DNA of 64,000 bases from Pseudogemmobacter lacusdianii (GCF_030848395.1 NZ_JAVDBT010000005.1:62001-126000), one strand, 5' to 3'; positions 1-8,256 are shown, numbered from the stretch's first letter. Notes: generated from the sequence alone by a model not told the origin. Numbers and translations are program-made.

Positions 1-55
1 GAGCATGCGACTCATAATCGCAGGGTCGGGGGTTCGAGTCCCCCCCTCGCCACCA
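1..55 (+). tRNA. tRNA-Met (CAT anticodon), 5' part cut off by the window edge
   Basis: The 3' part of a tRNA is visible. The anticodon stem TGCGA/TCGCA encloses the loop CTCATAA, giving anticodon CAT. A T-arm GGGGG-TTCGAGT-CCCCC follows, and an encoded CCA ends at 55. The D-arm and the 5' acceptor strand lie before the window. The stem and T-arm look like elongator tRNA-Met rather than initiator, but the missing half keeps an Ile2 (lysidine-modified CAT) tRNA possible. Confidence 0.9.
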
Positions 56-64
56 CAGAATTTC

Positions 65-101
65 AAGGGCTTAAGCGGAAACGCTTAAGCCCTTATTCTT
101 T
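65..101 (+). terminator. Intrinsic terminator of tRNA-Met
   Basis: A perfect 13-bp stem (AAGGGCTTAAGCG / CGCTTAAGCCCTT) with a GAAA tetraloop starts ten bases after the tRNA end and is followed by a T-rich tract (ATTCTTT). Confidence 0.85.
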
Positions 102-260
102 GCTCTCCAGAGAAATGCGAATGTGGCCTGTCCGAATGTGGCCTGCCGCGAGCGGCAGTTTTGCGAGCGGGCCGTTTATCGGCCACGGCCAAGCCGCGAA
201 TCCCCCTTGGGGCGCGCAGGCGGCTTTGGTGCCATCGGTGTTAGGCTTTAACCGGCTGGG

Positions 261-665
261 TTACGCGGCGTTCAGTTCGACCTTGGCGGCGATCGCGGGG
301 GTGACGACGAATTGGATCATCTCGGTGCGGCGCTCTTTATGGCTGCCACTGTTGAAAGAGATAGATTGCATCACGGTTTGATGGCCATTTGCGCCTCGAA
401 TGGTCCAATCAGCCCAAACGCGAAACCGCTGGCAGCGCGTCAGCTCGACCGAGACCAGATTGCCCTCAAGTTGCTGCAGGCCATCGCCGGTCAGTTGCTT
501 ATGCAAGCGTTCGAGAAAGCTTTGAAAGGCTTGCGGTGTGGCAAAAACCTGCGGCTCGTCGTTCAGATAAAGCGGCAGTGGGTAGGTGTAGCGCGCGGCC
601 AATTGATCATACTGACCTAAGGAAAAATGGACGGCGATGGTGGCGATAGAGGCCTGAAGGGACAT
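261..665 (-). CDS. Hypothetical protein, possible NTF2/SnoaL-like fold
   Basis: A 134-residue soluble protein with no signal peptide or membrane segment. The N-terminal part (about 1-60) looks helical and carries ARYTYPLPLY. The second half alternates strands, with RVWADW near residue 85 and QSISFNSGS near 100. A short helical N-terminus followed by strands with aromatic residues is reminiscent of NTF2-like/SnoaL proteins, but no catalytic motif is visible and I do not recognise the family. The start ATG at 665 has only a weak purine stretch upstream. It stands alone, facing away from the next gene. Function unknown. Confidence 0.6.
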   Translation of the reverse strand: MSLQASIATIAVHFSLGQYDQLAARYTYPLPLYLNDEPQVFATPQAFQSFLERLHKQLTGDGLQQLEGNLVSVELTRCQRFRVWADWTIRGANGHQTVMQSISFNSGSHKERRTEMIQFVVTPAIAAKVELNAA

Positions 666-934
666 GGGGAACCAGAACAGTTATGACGGGTTATAGGCGA
701 CAGGCTGAACAAACCGGCGCCGATTAGATGTGTTTCAGAATCAAGTCAATCTGACCGGCCTCTTTGGGGAACCCTGTGCTGGCAGCTCCATTGTGACGTT
801 TTATGTCACAAAGCTTGATGAAAATCTATTGTTATCGGGGGGTTGTGCCTCGCTGCCATTGCGCATGTTCTGAGCCAATGTCGAAAGCTTGGGCGTGATG
901 TGGGGCAGAATGTCGCGCGGAAAGGGGTGTTGGC

Positions 935-1573
935 ATGACCAAAACTGAGAGGCTGTTGGATCAAATGACCACGCTGCACGGGCTGCGGCGGATCGCCAAG
1001 GATGCCACGCGACAGTGGCAACGGCAGAGCGATCAGACCAAGGGGCTGCTGGCGGGCGGCGCGATCGGCGTGCTTTTGACCGGGGACGGGCGGCGGCTTG
1101 TGGGCGCGGGGCTGCGGCTTGGCAGCGCTGCATTGGTCAGCGGTTTGGCGTGGCGTTTGTGGCGCGATTGGCAGGCGGGCGCGGGGCTGCGTGACGCGGC
1201 TGGCCTAGATGCAGTGGAGGCAAAGGCACTGTCGCGCAAGCTGGTGCAGGCGATGGTTGCTGCGGCGCGGGCTGGTGGATCGATCTCGGGGGATGAGCTT
1301 GGGCGGATCGAGGGCGCTTTGGCCGATCTGGGCCTAAGCTTGGATGCAGATGACCTGAATGACGCCGCATTCGCGACAGAATTCGACGCTGAACAGATCG
1401 CCGCTTTGGCCGCGTCCGGGCAAGAAGCCGCGCAGATTTATGCGGCCACATTGCTGGTCATCCGGCAGCAATCCGCGAAGGAAAAGTCCTATCTGGCAGC
1501 CTTGGCCGAGGCCTTGGATCTCTCGCCTGAGCTGGTGGCGCAGTTGCACCGTAGGGCCGCGCGTCTGGTTTGA
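935..1573 (+). CDS. DUF533 / TerB-like protein
   Basis: A 212-residue protein. An N-terminal stretch (about 1-80) contains a glycine-rich hydrophobic segment (GLLAGGAIGVLLTG, about 37-50) that could contact the membrane. The C-terminal half is all-helical and matches the DUF533/YebE family of TerB-like domains: KLVQAMVAAARAGG, then SGDELGRIEGAL, and the closing YLAALAEALDLSPELVAQLH. TerB-like domains usually bind metal or proteins, and the cellular role of DUF533 is not established. The ATG follows AAAGGGG at good spacing. It converges on bhcR with about 10 bp between stops. No link to the bhc genes is apparent. Confidence 0.75.
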   Translation: MTKTERLLDQMTTLHGLRRIAKDATRQWQRQSDQTKGLLAGGAIGVLLTGDGRRLVGAGLRLGSAALVSGLAWRLWRDWQAGAGLRDAAGLDAVEAKALSRKLVQAMVAAARAGGSISGDELGRIEGALADLGLSLDADDLNDAAFATEFDAEQIAALAASGQEAAQIYAATLLVIRQQSAKEKSYLAALAEALDLSPELVAQLHRRAARLV

Positions 1574-1582
1574 CGTGCCAGT

Positions 1583-2392
1583 CTAGGGCTGGGCGCCGCC
1601 CGTTGCTTCGGTGACGCGGTCGGCGGCGGCACGGACCAAGGCGCCAAAGCGGGTTGCCTCTGAGATCCCCATGCGAAACGCCGGCCCCGAGACCGAGATC
1701 CCGGCCACCGGCTCGGCATGGGCGTTGAAGATGGGTGCTGCGACGCAACGCATGCCCTCGGCACGCTCTTGATCGTCGATGGAAAAGCCGCGCTCGCGGG
1801 TATGGGCAAGGTCGCGCAAGAGCGAATGCTCAGAGGTGAGGGTGAGCGAGGTAAACTTCATCAACCCCTGTCGCGCGATGATGCCGCGGGTTTTTTCCTC
1901 GGGATACCAAGCCAGTAGCGCCTTGCCGATGCCGCTGGAATGCATCGGCCCTTTGGTGCCGGGGGCGAAGAAGGCGCGGATCGTCTCATGGGTTTCGACT
2001 TGGGCAAGAAAGACCACCTCATCGCGCAGCTCGGCGCCGAGGTTGGCGGTCTCGCCGGTGTCGCGCATCAGCTGGTCCATGCTTTGGCGGGCACGTTCGA
2101 CGACTTTGGTGCGGCGCAAAAACGCGCTGCCGGTGCGGAATGCGCCGGGACCGATGTGCCAAAATTGGCCCGGCTCCTCGAGCTCAACCATATCATGGCC
2201 CTGCAATGTCACCAATGCGCGATAGACAGTGGCGACGGCCTCACCGGTGGCTTCGGCAATCTCCGACAGAGTGCGGCCGGGGTGGGCGGCGACATGGGTC
2301 AGAATCTGTAAGCCACGGTCCAAGGCCTGCACCGTGTTCTGATCGGTCTTATCGTGAAAAGACTTTGGACGGCCCCGCGGTTTTACAGACAT
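1583..2392 (-). CDS. bhcR: IclR-family regulator of the beta-hydroxyaspartate cycle
   Basis: A 269-residue IclR-type regulator. A winged-helix DNA-binding domain lies at about 20-85 (QALDRGLQILTHVAAHPGRTLSEIAEATG, then TVYRALVTL). It is followed by the IclR effector domain, including RAFFAPGTKGPMHSSGIGKALLAW and CVAAPIFNAHAEPVAGISVSGP. It is divergent from bhcA with 150 bp between the start codons. This is the position of BhcR described in Paracoccus denitrificans, which binds the bhc promoter and senses glyoxylate. The symbol is assigned from family plus the exact gene order. The effector is inferred, not visible in the sequence. Confidence 0.9.
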   Translation of the reverse strand: MSVKPRGRPKSFHDKTDQNTVQALDRGLQILTHVAAHPGRTLSEIAEATGEAVATVYRALVTLQGHDMVELEEPGQFWHIGPGAFRTGSAFLRRTKVVERARQSMDQLMRDTGETANLGAELRDEVVFLAQVETHETIRAFFAPGTKGPMHSSGIGKALLAWYPEEKTRGIIARQGLMKFTSLTLTSEHSLLRDLAHTRERGFSIDDQERAEGMRCVAAPIFNAHAEPVAGISVSGPAFRMGISEATRFGALVRAAADRVTEATGGAQP

Positions 2393-2470
2393 GGGATTTC
2401 ACACCACAAAGTTGAAAAAGAGCAAGCTGTTGAAAGACTGGGACAAAAGCACCTTTATGAGCAAGTGAAA

Positions 2471-2488
2471 AATCTTTTCGAAAAAATT
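2471..2488. promoter_or_regulatory. Candidate BhcR operator in the bhcR-bhcA intergenic region
   Basis: An imperfect palindrome, AATCTTTTC/GAAAAAATT, with 8 of 9 base pairs matching, sits about 55 bp before the bhcA start in an AT-rich part of the divergent promoter. IclR-type regulators bind short palindromes of this size. The palindrome is seen; BhcR binding is inferred. Confidence 0.45.
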
Positions 2489-2542
2489 GTTCTATGGATG
2501 GACTGGGCCTAACCTCACCGTAACAATGAGGGAGCCAGAGCC

Positions 2543-3733
2543 ATGTCCGTGCAAAATCCAGTCTTCATTCCCGGTCCGACCAACATGCCGGAATCGGTGC
2601 GCAAGGCCTGCGATATGCCGACAATTGACCACCGCAGCCCGACCTTCGCGCGGCTGTTCAAACCGGCAGTGGCCGGGGTGAAACGGGTGCTGAAAATGGC
2701 GGAGGGAGAGGTCATCATCTTGCCCTCGACCGGGACCGGCGGCTGGGAAGCGGCTGTTTCCAATACGCTTTCTCCGGGCGACACCGTGCTGGCGGCGCGG
2801 TTTGGCATGTTCAGCCACCGCTGGATTGATCTGTGCCAGCGCCACGGGTTGAACGTCGAGATCATCGAGACGCCTTGGGGCGAAGGGGCGCCTTTGGCGG
2901 CGATTGAGGCGGCGCTGAAGGCGGATACGTCGGGCAAGATCAAGGCGGTTTTGGCGACGCATAACGAGACGGCGACCGGCGTGCGCTCGGACATCGGTGG
3001 CATCCGCCGGGCGATGGATGCGGCCGGGCATGGCGCGATGCTCTTTGTCGATGGCGTCTCCTCGATCGGCTCGATGCCGTTCGATTTCGCCGGCTGGGGC
3101 GTCGATATCGCGGTGGCGGGGAGCCAGAAGGGCTTTATGCTGCCGGCGGGTCTGGCAATCTTGGGCGTGAGCCCTAAGGCTATTGCGGCGATGGAGACCG
3201 CGAAACTGCCGCGCACCTTCTTTGATTTCAAAGACATGCTCAGCTCTTATGCGCGGGGCGGTTATCCTTACACCCCCGCCGTAGGCCTGATCGCGGGTCT
3301 GGCGCATTCGATTGAGCTTTTGGAGGATGAGGGGCTGGAGGCGGTCTATGCCCGCCATCATCGGCTGGCCGAGGGCGTGCGTCGCGCGGTGGCGGCTTGG
3401 GGCATGACGCCCTTTGCGGCCTCGCCCGCGCTTTATTCGGACACGGTGACGGCGGTGAAAGTGCCCGAGGGCTGCAATGGCACCGATCTCGTGCAATTGG
3501 CGGCGACGAAATACGGCATGGCCTTTGGGGTCGGTCTGGGTGAGGTCGCTGGAAAAGTGTTCAGGATCGGGCATTTGGGCATGCTGACCGATGCGATGGT
3601 GCTGTCGGGGCTGGCGGTGGCTGAGATGTGCATGGCTGATCTTGGCTGGCCAGTGAAACTGGGCTCGGGCGTGGCGGCGGCGCAGGAGCATTATCGCGGC
3701 ACCGCCCCTGCTATGGCCTTGGCCGCAGAGTGA
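2543..3733 (+). CDS. bhcA: Aspartate-glyoxylate aminotransferase
   Basis: A 396-residue fold-type I PLP enzyme of the serine-glyoxylate aminotransferase/AGT family. In the beta-hydroxyaspartate cycle it transfers the amino group of aspartate to glyoxylate, giving glycine and oxaloacetate. Visible features are the N-terminal FIPGPTNMPESV, the STGTGGWEAAV cofactor loop, the PLP aspartate region LFVDGVSSIGS, and the PLP lysine K196 in AGSQKGFMLP. Length is typical. AGGGA lies upstream of the ATG. It is the first gene of bhcABCD, followed by a 55-bp gap holding a hairpin and a repeat before bhcB. A generic serine-glyoxylate aminotransferase would look similar; the neighbours decide the name. Confidence 0.93.
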   Translation: MSVQNPVFIPGPTNMPESVRKACDMPTIDHRSPTFARLFKPAVAGVKRVLKMAEGEVIILPSTGTGGWEAAVSNTLSPGDTVLAARFGMFSHRWIDLCQRHGLNVEIIETPWGEGAPLAAIEAALKADTSGKIKAVLATHNETATGVRSDIGGIRRAMDAAGHGAMLFVDGVSSIGSMPFDFAGWGVDIAVAGSQKGFMLPAGLAILGVSPKAIAAMETAKLPRTFFDFKDMLSSYARGGYPYTPAVGLIAGLAHSIELLEDEGLEAVYARHHRLAEGVRRAVAAWGMTPFAASPALYSDTVTAVKVPEGCNGTDLVQLAATKYGMAFGVGLGEVAGKVFRIGHLGMLTDAMVLSGLAVAEMCMADLGWPVKLGSGVAAAQEHYRGTAPAMALAAE

Positions 3734-3742
3734 CCAGCGGCG

Positions 3743-3795
3743 GCGGGGGTTTTGCACCCCCGCACCCCCGCAGAGTATTTAGATCAAGATGAAAG
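3743..3795 (+). repeat. GAGTATTT repeat, half copy, with adjacent GC hairpin
   Basis: The segment at 3773-3795 is the left arm of the palindromic element found complete at 8257, 11502, 22449 and 23793: GAGTATTT, AGAT, then CAAGATGAAA. No right arm follows here. It is preceded by a hairpin at 3743-3763 (GCGGGGGT/ACCCCCGC). The repeat runs into the 5' end of bhcB and supplies an ATG (3789) that can be mistaken for its start. Confidence 0.75.
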
Positions 3796-3803
3796 GCGGA
3801 ACC

Positions 3804-4772
3804 GTGAAGGATTTCAATGGGTTGGTTGTGCCTACCTTTGATGATGTGCTGGCGGCGCATGAGAGGATCGCACCTTATATCCACCGCACGCCGGTGCTGA
3901 CCTCAAGCTATCTGAACGCGCTGACCGGGGCGGAATTGTTCTTTAAATGCGAGAACTTCCAGAAGGCGGGCGCGTTTAAGGTGCGGGGGGCCTGCAATGC
4001 GGTCTTTGGGCTGTCCGAGGAGATGGCGGCGCGCGGCGTGGCCACGCATTCGAGCGGGAATCATGCGCTGTCGCTGTCTTATGCGGCGGGGCAGCGCGGG
4101 ATTCCTTGCCATGTGGTGATGCCGCGGACCGCACCTCAGGCCAAGAAGGATGCGGTGCGTGGCTATGGCGGGGTGATCACAGAATGTGAGCCTTCGACGA
4201 GCAGCCGGGAGGCGGTCTTCGCCGAGGTTCAGGCGTGGACGGGTGCAGAATTTGTGCATCCTTACAATGACTTGCGGGTAATTGCCGGGCAGGCGACCTG
4301 CTCGCGCGAGCTTTTGGAACAGGTTGAGGGTTTGGATGCTGTTGTGGCGCCGATTGGCGGTGGCGGGATGATTTCTGGCACCTGCCTGACGCTTTCGACG
4401 CTGGCACCGGAGATGAAAATCTATGCCGCAGAGCCGCTGAATGCTGATGATGCGGCGCGCAGTTTCCGCGCGGGCCATATCATTGCCGATGATGCGCCGG
4501 AGACCGTGGCCGATGGGCTGAAGGTGCCGCTGAAAGAACTCACCTGGCATTTTGTTAGCAAGAATGTTGCGGATGTCTTAACGGCAAGTGAGGATCAGAT
4601 CGTTGAGGCGATGAAGCTGATCTGGAAGCGGATGAAACTGGTGATGGAGCCGTCCAGTGCCGTGCCTTTGGCCTGCATTCTGGCCAATCGGGACCGCTTC
4701 CGTGGCCAGCGTGTGGGTGTGATCGTGACGGGCGGCAATGTCGATCTCGACAGCCTGCCTTGGATGAAATGA
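3804..4772 (+). CDS. bhcB: Beta-hydroxyaspartate dehydratase
   Basis: A fold-type II PLP enzyme of the threonine dehydratase/serine racemase family. In the cycle it dehydrates beta-hydroxyaspartate to iminosuccinate. Motifs are CENFQKAGAFKVRGA (PLP lysine, residue 59 from this start), HSSGNHALSLSYAA, the glycine loop APIGGGGMISG, and EPSSAVPLA near the C-terminus. I prefer GTG 3804, which has AAAGGCGGA four bases upstream. The in-frame ATG at 3789, five codons earlier, lies inside the intergenic repeat and has no ribosome-binding site. bhcC follows after 12 bp. Enzyme identity rests on the family plus the complete bhc order. Confidence 0.9.
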   Translation: MKDFNGLVVPTFDDVLAAHERIAPYIHRTPVLTSSYLNALTGAELFFKCENFQKAGAFKVRGACNAVFGLSEEMAARGVATHSSGNHALSLSYAAGQRGIPCHVVMPRTAPQAKKDAVRGYGGVITECEPSTSSREAVFAEVQAWTGAEFVHPYNDLRVIAGQATCSRELLEQVEGLDAVVAPIGGGGMISGTCLTLSTLAPEMKIYAAEPLNADDAARSFRAGHIIADDAPETVADGLKVPLKELTWHFVSKNVADVLTASEDQIVEAMKLIWKRMKLVMEPSSAVPLACILANRDRFRGQRVGVIVTGGNVDLDSLPWMK

Positions 4773-4784
4773 GGGGATAAGACC

Positions 4785-5948
4785 ATGAACAAGCACATCA
4801 ATTTTGAAGGCCTGGAAGTGGGCTATGACATCCCCGCGCTGCCGGGCATGGATGCCAAAGACATCCAAACGCCCTGCCTTGTGCTGGATCTTGACGCTTT
4901 AGAGCGCAATATCAAGAAGATGGGCGATTACGCCCGCAGCCACGGTATGCGGCACCGGGTGCATGGCAAAATGCACAAATCCGTTGATGTGGCCTTGCTG
5001 CAAGAGCGGCTGGGCGGCTCGGTCGGGGTCTGCTGCCAGAAGGTCTCGGAGGCCGAGGTTTTTGCGCGCGGCGGGATTAAGGATATTCTCGTCTCCAACC
5101 AAGTGCGCGATGCGGCGAAGATCGACCGTCTGGCGCGGTTGCCGAAATTGGGCGCTCTTACAACGGTTTGTGTGGATGACATCGCCAATATCGCCGAGCT
5201 TTCGGCGGGGGCGGTGAAGCACGGCACGACGCTCGGTGTCTTTGTCGAGATCGACTGTGGCGCGGGGCGCTGCGGGGTGAAAACCGCCGCCGAGGTGGTG
5301 GCGATTGCCAAGGCGGCGGATGCGGCGGAGGGCCTGACCTTCAAGGGCCTTCAAGCCTATCAGGGCGCGATGCAGCACATGGATTCTTATGCCGATCGCA
5401 AGGGTAAATTGGATGCGGCGATTGCGCAGGTCTCGGAGGCGGTTGAGGAATTGAAAGCCGTGGGCCTTGAGCCCGAGCTGGTTTCCGGCGGTGGCACCGG
5501 GTCCTACTATTTCGAAAGCGGATCAGGGGTTTATAACGAGCTGCAATGCGGCAGCTATGCTTTCATGGACGCCGACTACGGCCGAATCCTTGACCAAAAT
5601 GGTCAGCGGATTGACCGTGGTGAATGGGAGAATGCGCTTTTCATCCTCACCTCGGTGATGAGCCATGTGAAGGCGGATAAGGCGGTTGTGGATGCGGGGC
5701 TCAAGGCGCAATCGGTCGATTCCGGCCTGCCGGTGATCTATGGCCGCGAGGATGTGAAATACATCAAATGCAGCGATGAGCATGGCGTGATTGATGATCC
5801 GCAAGGCGTTTTGAAAGTCGGCGACAAGCTGAAGCTGGTGCCCGGCCATTGCGACCCGACCTGCAACGTTCACGACTGGTATGTCGGTGTGCGCGGCGGC
5901 AAGGTCGAGGTGGTCTGGCCGGTCTCTGCCCGCGGCAAGGCCTATTGA
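4785..5948 (+). CDS. bhcC: Erythro-beta-hydroxyaspartate aldolase
   Basis: A 387-residue fold-type III (alanine-racemase-like) PLP enzyme of the D-threonine aldolase family. BhcC condenses glycine with glyoxylate to beta-hydroxyaspartate, the carbon-carbon bond-forming step of the cycle. The motif HGKMHKSVDVALLQ carries the PLP lysine K62. SGGGTGSYYFES is the phosphate-binding region, and the C-terminal PGHCDPTCN carries the His and Asp that bind the divalent metal in this family. Length is normal. It lies 12 bp after bhcB and is followed by a 157-bp gap with 11-bp repeats before bhcD. Confidence 0.92.
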   Translation: MNKHINFEGLEVGYDIPALPGMDAKDIQTPCLVLDLDALERNIKKMGDYARSHGMRHRVHGKMHKSVDVALLQERLGGSVGVCCQKVSEAEVFARGGIKDILVSNQVRDAAKIDRLARLPKLGALTTVCVDDIANIAELSAGAVKHGTTLGVFVEIDCGAGRCGVKTAAEVVAIAKAADAAEGLTFKGLQAYQGAMQHMDSYADRKGKLDAAIAQVSEAVEELKAVGLEPELVSGGGTGSYYFESGSGVYNELQCGSYAFMDADYGRILDQNGQRIDRGEWENALFILTSVMSHVKADKAVVDAGLKAQSVDSGLPVIYGREDVKYIKCSDEHGVIDDPQGVLKVGDKLKLVPGHCDPTCNVHDWYVGVRGGKVEVVWPVSARGKAY

Positions 5949-5987
5949 ACGCCGGGTTAACGCCTTCAAAACGCTGAAAAACCCCGG

Positions 5988-6042
5988 GTCTGGTTTGCGT
6001 CTGTTTCATGTATGGCTTGCGTATGGCTTTGCGCATGACGTG
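5988..6042 (+). repeat. 11-bp tandem repeats between bhcC and bhcD
   Basis: Four contiguous 11-base units (GTCTGGTTTGC, GTCTGTTTCAT, GTATGGCTTGC, GTATGGCTTTG) cover 5988-6031, and a fifth degenerate unit extends to 6042. A similar five-unit array occurs at 29144-29198. Both arrays are preceded by GTTAA and TGAAAAACC and followed by a TTAA-containing stretch. The period equals about one helical turn. Function unknown. Confidence 0.7.
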
Positions 6043-6105
6043 GCCCGGACCTCGGGGGATTAACCTTTTCCAACAGGACGGGCGCTTTGGCCCGAAGGAG
6101 TGCCG

Positions 6106-7065
6106 ATGCTGATCGTTCCCGAGGCGCTGATCGCCTCTCTCGTCTCGCCCGAAGATGCTTTTGCCGCCGTTGAGGCGACCTTTGCCGCGATGGCGCGGGG
6201 GGATGCCTATAACTTCCCCGTGGTGCGGGAGGCTTTGGGGGAGGGGCGGCAATATGGCTTCAAATCGGGGCTGGACCGGGCCGGAAAGCAGCTGGGTGTG
6301 AAGGCGGGTGGCTATTTCCCCGGCAATGCTGAGAAGGGGATGATTAACCATCAGAGCTCGGTGTTTCTCTTTGACCCCGACACCGGGCGGCCGGTGGCGA
6401 TGGTGGGGGGCAATCTGCTGACGGCTTTGCGGACGGCGGCGGCCTCGGCGGTGTCGATTGACCGGCTGGCGCGGGGGGATGCCAAGGTTTTGGGCATCGT
6501 CGGCGCCGGGCATCAGGCGGGGTTTCAGCTGCGCGCGGCGGCGCGGGCGCGGCGGTTTGAGCGGGTGATCGGCTGGAACCTGCACCCTGAGATGCTGCCC
6601 CGGCTTGGCGCGGTGGCGGCGGATCTGGGCCTGCCCTTCGAGTCGGTCGAGCTGCCCCGCATGCGCGAGGCGGATGTGATCGTGACCATCACCTCCTCTC
6701 CGGCGGCGAGCCTTATGGCGGAGCATGTCAGCCCCGGCACGCATCTGGCCTGTATGGGAACGGATACCAAAGGAAAACAAGAGGTTGAGCCTGCTTTGCT
6801 GGCGAAGGCCTCGGTCTTCACCGATGAGGTCGCGCAATCGGTGACCATCGGTGAGGCGCAACATGCCGTGGCTGCGGGGGCCTTGTCCGAGGCGGATATC
6901 GTGGCGGTCGGACAGGTGCTGATCGGCGCGCATCCGGGGCGGCGCTCGGCGGAAGAGATCACTGTGTTCGATGGCACCGGCGTTGGTTTGCAGGATCTTG
7001 CGGTGGCGGCGGTTGCCGTGGCGCGGGCGCGCGAGCGGGGCATGGGGATGGAGGTCGGCGTCTGA
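6106..7065 (+). CDS. bhcD: Iminosuccinate reductase
   Basis: A 319-residue member of the ornithine cyclodeaminase/mu-crystallin family. BhcD reduces iminosuccinate to aspartate with NAD(P)H, closing the cycle by regenerating the amino donor for BhcA. Visible features are GFKSGLDR and LGVKAGGYFPGN in the substrate domain, the Rossmann motif VLGIVGAGHQAGFQ, and CMGTDTKGKQEV. The ATG at 6106 has AAGGAG five bases upstream, so the GTG two codons earlier, which overlaps that site, is unlikely. The spacer to bhcC is long for an operon and holds the 11-bp repeats. Confidence 0.92.
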   Translation: MLIVPEALIASLVSPEDAFAAVEATFAAMARGDAYNFPVVREALGEGRQYGFKSGLDRAGKQLGVKAGGYFPGNAEKGMINHQSSVFLFDPDTGRPVAMVGGNLLTALRTAAASAVSIDRLARGDAKVLGIVGAGHQAGFQLRAAARARRFERVIGWNLHPEMLPRLGAVAADLGLPFESVELPRMREADVIVTITSSPAASLMAEHVSPGTHLACMGTDTKGKQEVEPALLAKASVFTDEVAQSVTIGEAQHAVAAGALSEADIVAVGQVLIGAHPGRRSAEEITVFDGTGVGLQDLAVAAVAVARARERGMGMEVGV

Positions 7066-7070
7066 GGCGC

Positions 7071-7112
7071 CGATTTCTTGGAAGAAATCGAGACGGAGCC
7101 TTGAAAGGCTCC
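7071..7112 (+). terminator. Double hairpin after bhcD, possible terminator
   Basis: Two perfect inverted repeats lie back to back directly after the bhcD stop: CGATTTCTT/AAGAAATCG (7071-7090) and GGAGCCTT/AAGGCTCC (7095-7112). There is no strong T tract, so termination is only possible; RNA 3'-end stabilisation is an alternative. Confidence 0.4.
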
Positions 7113-7245
7113 GGGCCCTTTGCGACAGCATGACGCCATTGTGACGGGCACAAGTTTTGGTCTAAGCCCTGTTGATACGCGGCTTTTCCCGTGATGTGAC
7201 TGCAAGGGACGGTTGCATTACGGGTTGGCGGAAGGACTTCGGATC

Positions 7246-8220
7246 ATGCGGGTCTTTATCAACGGATTTGGTCGGATTGGACGCTCGGTCCTGCGGGCTT
7301 GGGCGCAGGAGCCTGCGCGTTGGCCGGGGCTGGAGGTCGTTGGGATCAACGATATCGCGGCACCTGAGATGTGCGCGCATCTCTTTGAATATGACTCCGT
7401 CTTTGGCCCTTGGCGCGGCACGGTGGCGCTGGAGGCGGGGGCTTTGCTGGTGAATGGCCATGCGATCCCGCTGCACCGGGTCTCGGACCTGTCGCTGCTG
7501 CGGCTTGAGGGTGTCGATCTGGTGATGGAATGCACCGGGCGCGCGGGCGTGCTGGAGGTGGCCGAGCGCGGCTTGCGCGCAGGGGCGGCGCGGGTGCTGA
7601 TCTCGGGCCCGTCCGAGGCGGCTGAGGCCACCGTGGTGCTCGGCGCCAATGATGAGGTGCTGGCGGGGCAGAAGATCGTCTCCAACGCCAGCTGCACCAC
7701 CAATGCTTTGGCCCCTCTGGCCCGGCTTATTCACCGCGAATGGGGCATTGTGACAGGTTCGATGACCACGGTGCATTGCTATACCGGCAGCCAGCCGACG
7801 GTGGATGCGCCAGCGGCCGATTACGCCCGCTCGCGCGCTGCCGCCTTGTCGATGGTGCCCACCACCACCTCGGCGGCACGGCTTTTGGACGGGGTGTTGC
7901 CCGAGGTCGCCGGTCGGATCGTGGCGCAAGCCGTGCGGGTGCCGGTCGCCAGCGTCTCTTGCGTGGATTTCCACCTTCTCCTTGAGCGACCGGCCAGTGT
8001 CGATGAGGTCAACGAGGCCTTCCGCGCGGCCTCGGGCGTCATCGGCGCCACCGACCGGGCTCTCGTCTCCAGCGATCTGCGCGCAAGGCCTGAATCGGTG
8101 GTGATGGCCACGCCCGAAACCAAGGTCACGCCGCAAGGCATGCTGCGGGTCTTTGGTTGGTATGACAATGAATGGGGCTTTTCCAACCGGATGTTGGATA
8201 TGGCTCTTCGAATGGCTTAA
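7246..8220 (+). CDS. Glyceraldehyde-3-phosphate dehydrogenase family protein
   Basis: A type I GAPDH-fold enzyme of 324 residues. Visible are the Rossmann start VFINGFGRIGRSVLR, the catalytic cysteine C150 in SNASCTTN, the partner histidine in TTVHCYTGSQ, and the C-terminal WYDNEWGFSNRMLDM. The expected reaction is NAD-dependent oxidation of glyceraldehyde-3-phosphate. The central loop (QPTVDAPAADYARSRAAALS) and the end (LRARPESVVM) diverge from the housekeeping enzyme, so an accessory GAPDH or erythrose-4-phosphate dehydrogenase is possible. ATG 7246 has GAAGGA upstream; an ATG 11 codons earlier has no such site. It stands alone after bhcD and a GAGTATTT element follows the stop. Confidence 0.85.
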   Translation: MRVFINGFGRIGRSVLRAWAQEPARWPGLEVVGINDIAAPEMCAHLFEYDSVFGPWRGTVALEAGALLVNGHAIPLHRVSDLSLLRLEGVDLVMECTGRAGVLEVAERGLRAGAARVLISGPSEAAEATVVLGANDEVLAGQKIVSNASCTTNALAPLARLIHREWGIVTGSMTTVHCYTGSQPTVDAPAADYARSRAAALSMVPTTTSAARLLDGVLPEVAGRIVAQAVRVPVASVSCVDFHLLLERPASVDEVNEAFRAASGVIGATDRALVSSDLRARPESVVMATPETKVTPQGMLRVFGWYDNEWGFSNRMLDMALRMA

Positions 8221-8256
8221 GCCTTCGCGCTTTGCCAGCGACGGAGCCTCCGGCGG

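Noticed and set aside
2492-3757. A 421-codon frame antisense to bhcA
   Set aside because: Shadow of bhcA; it would also run through the bhc promoter.
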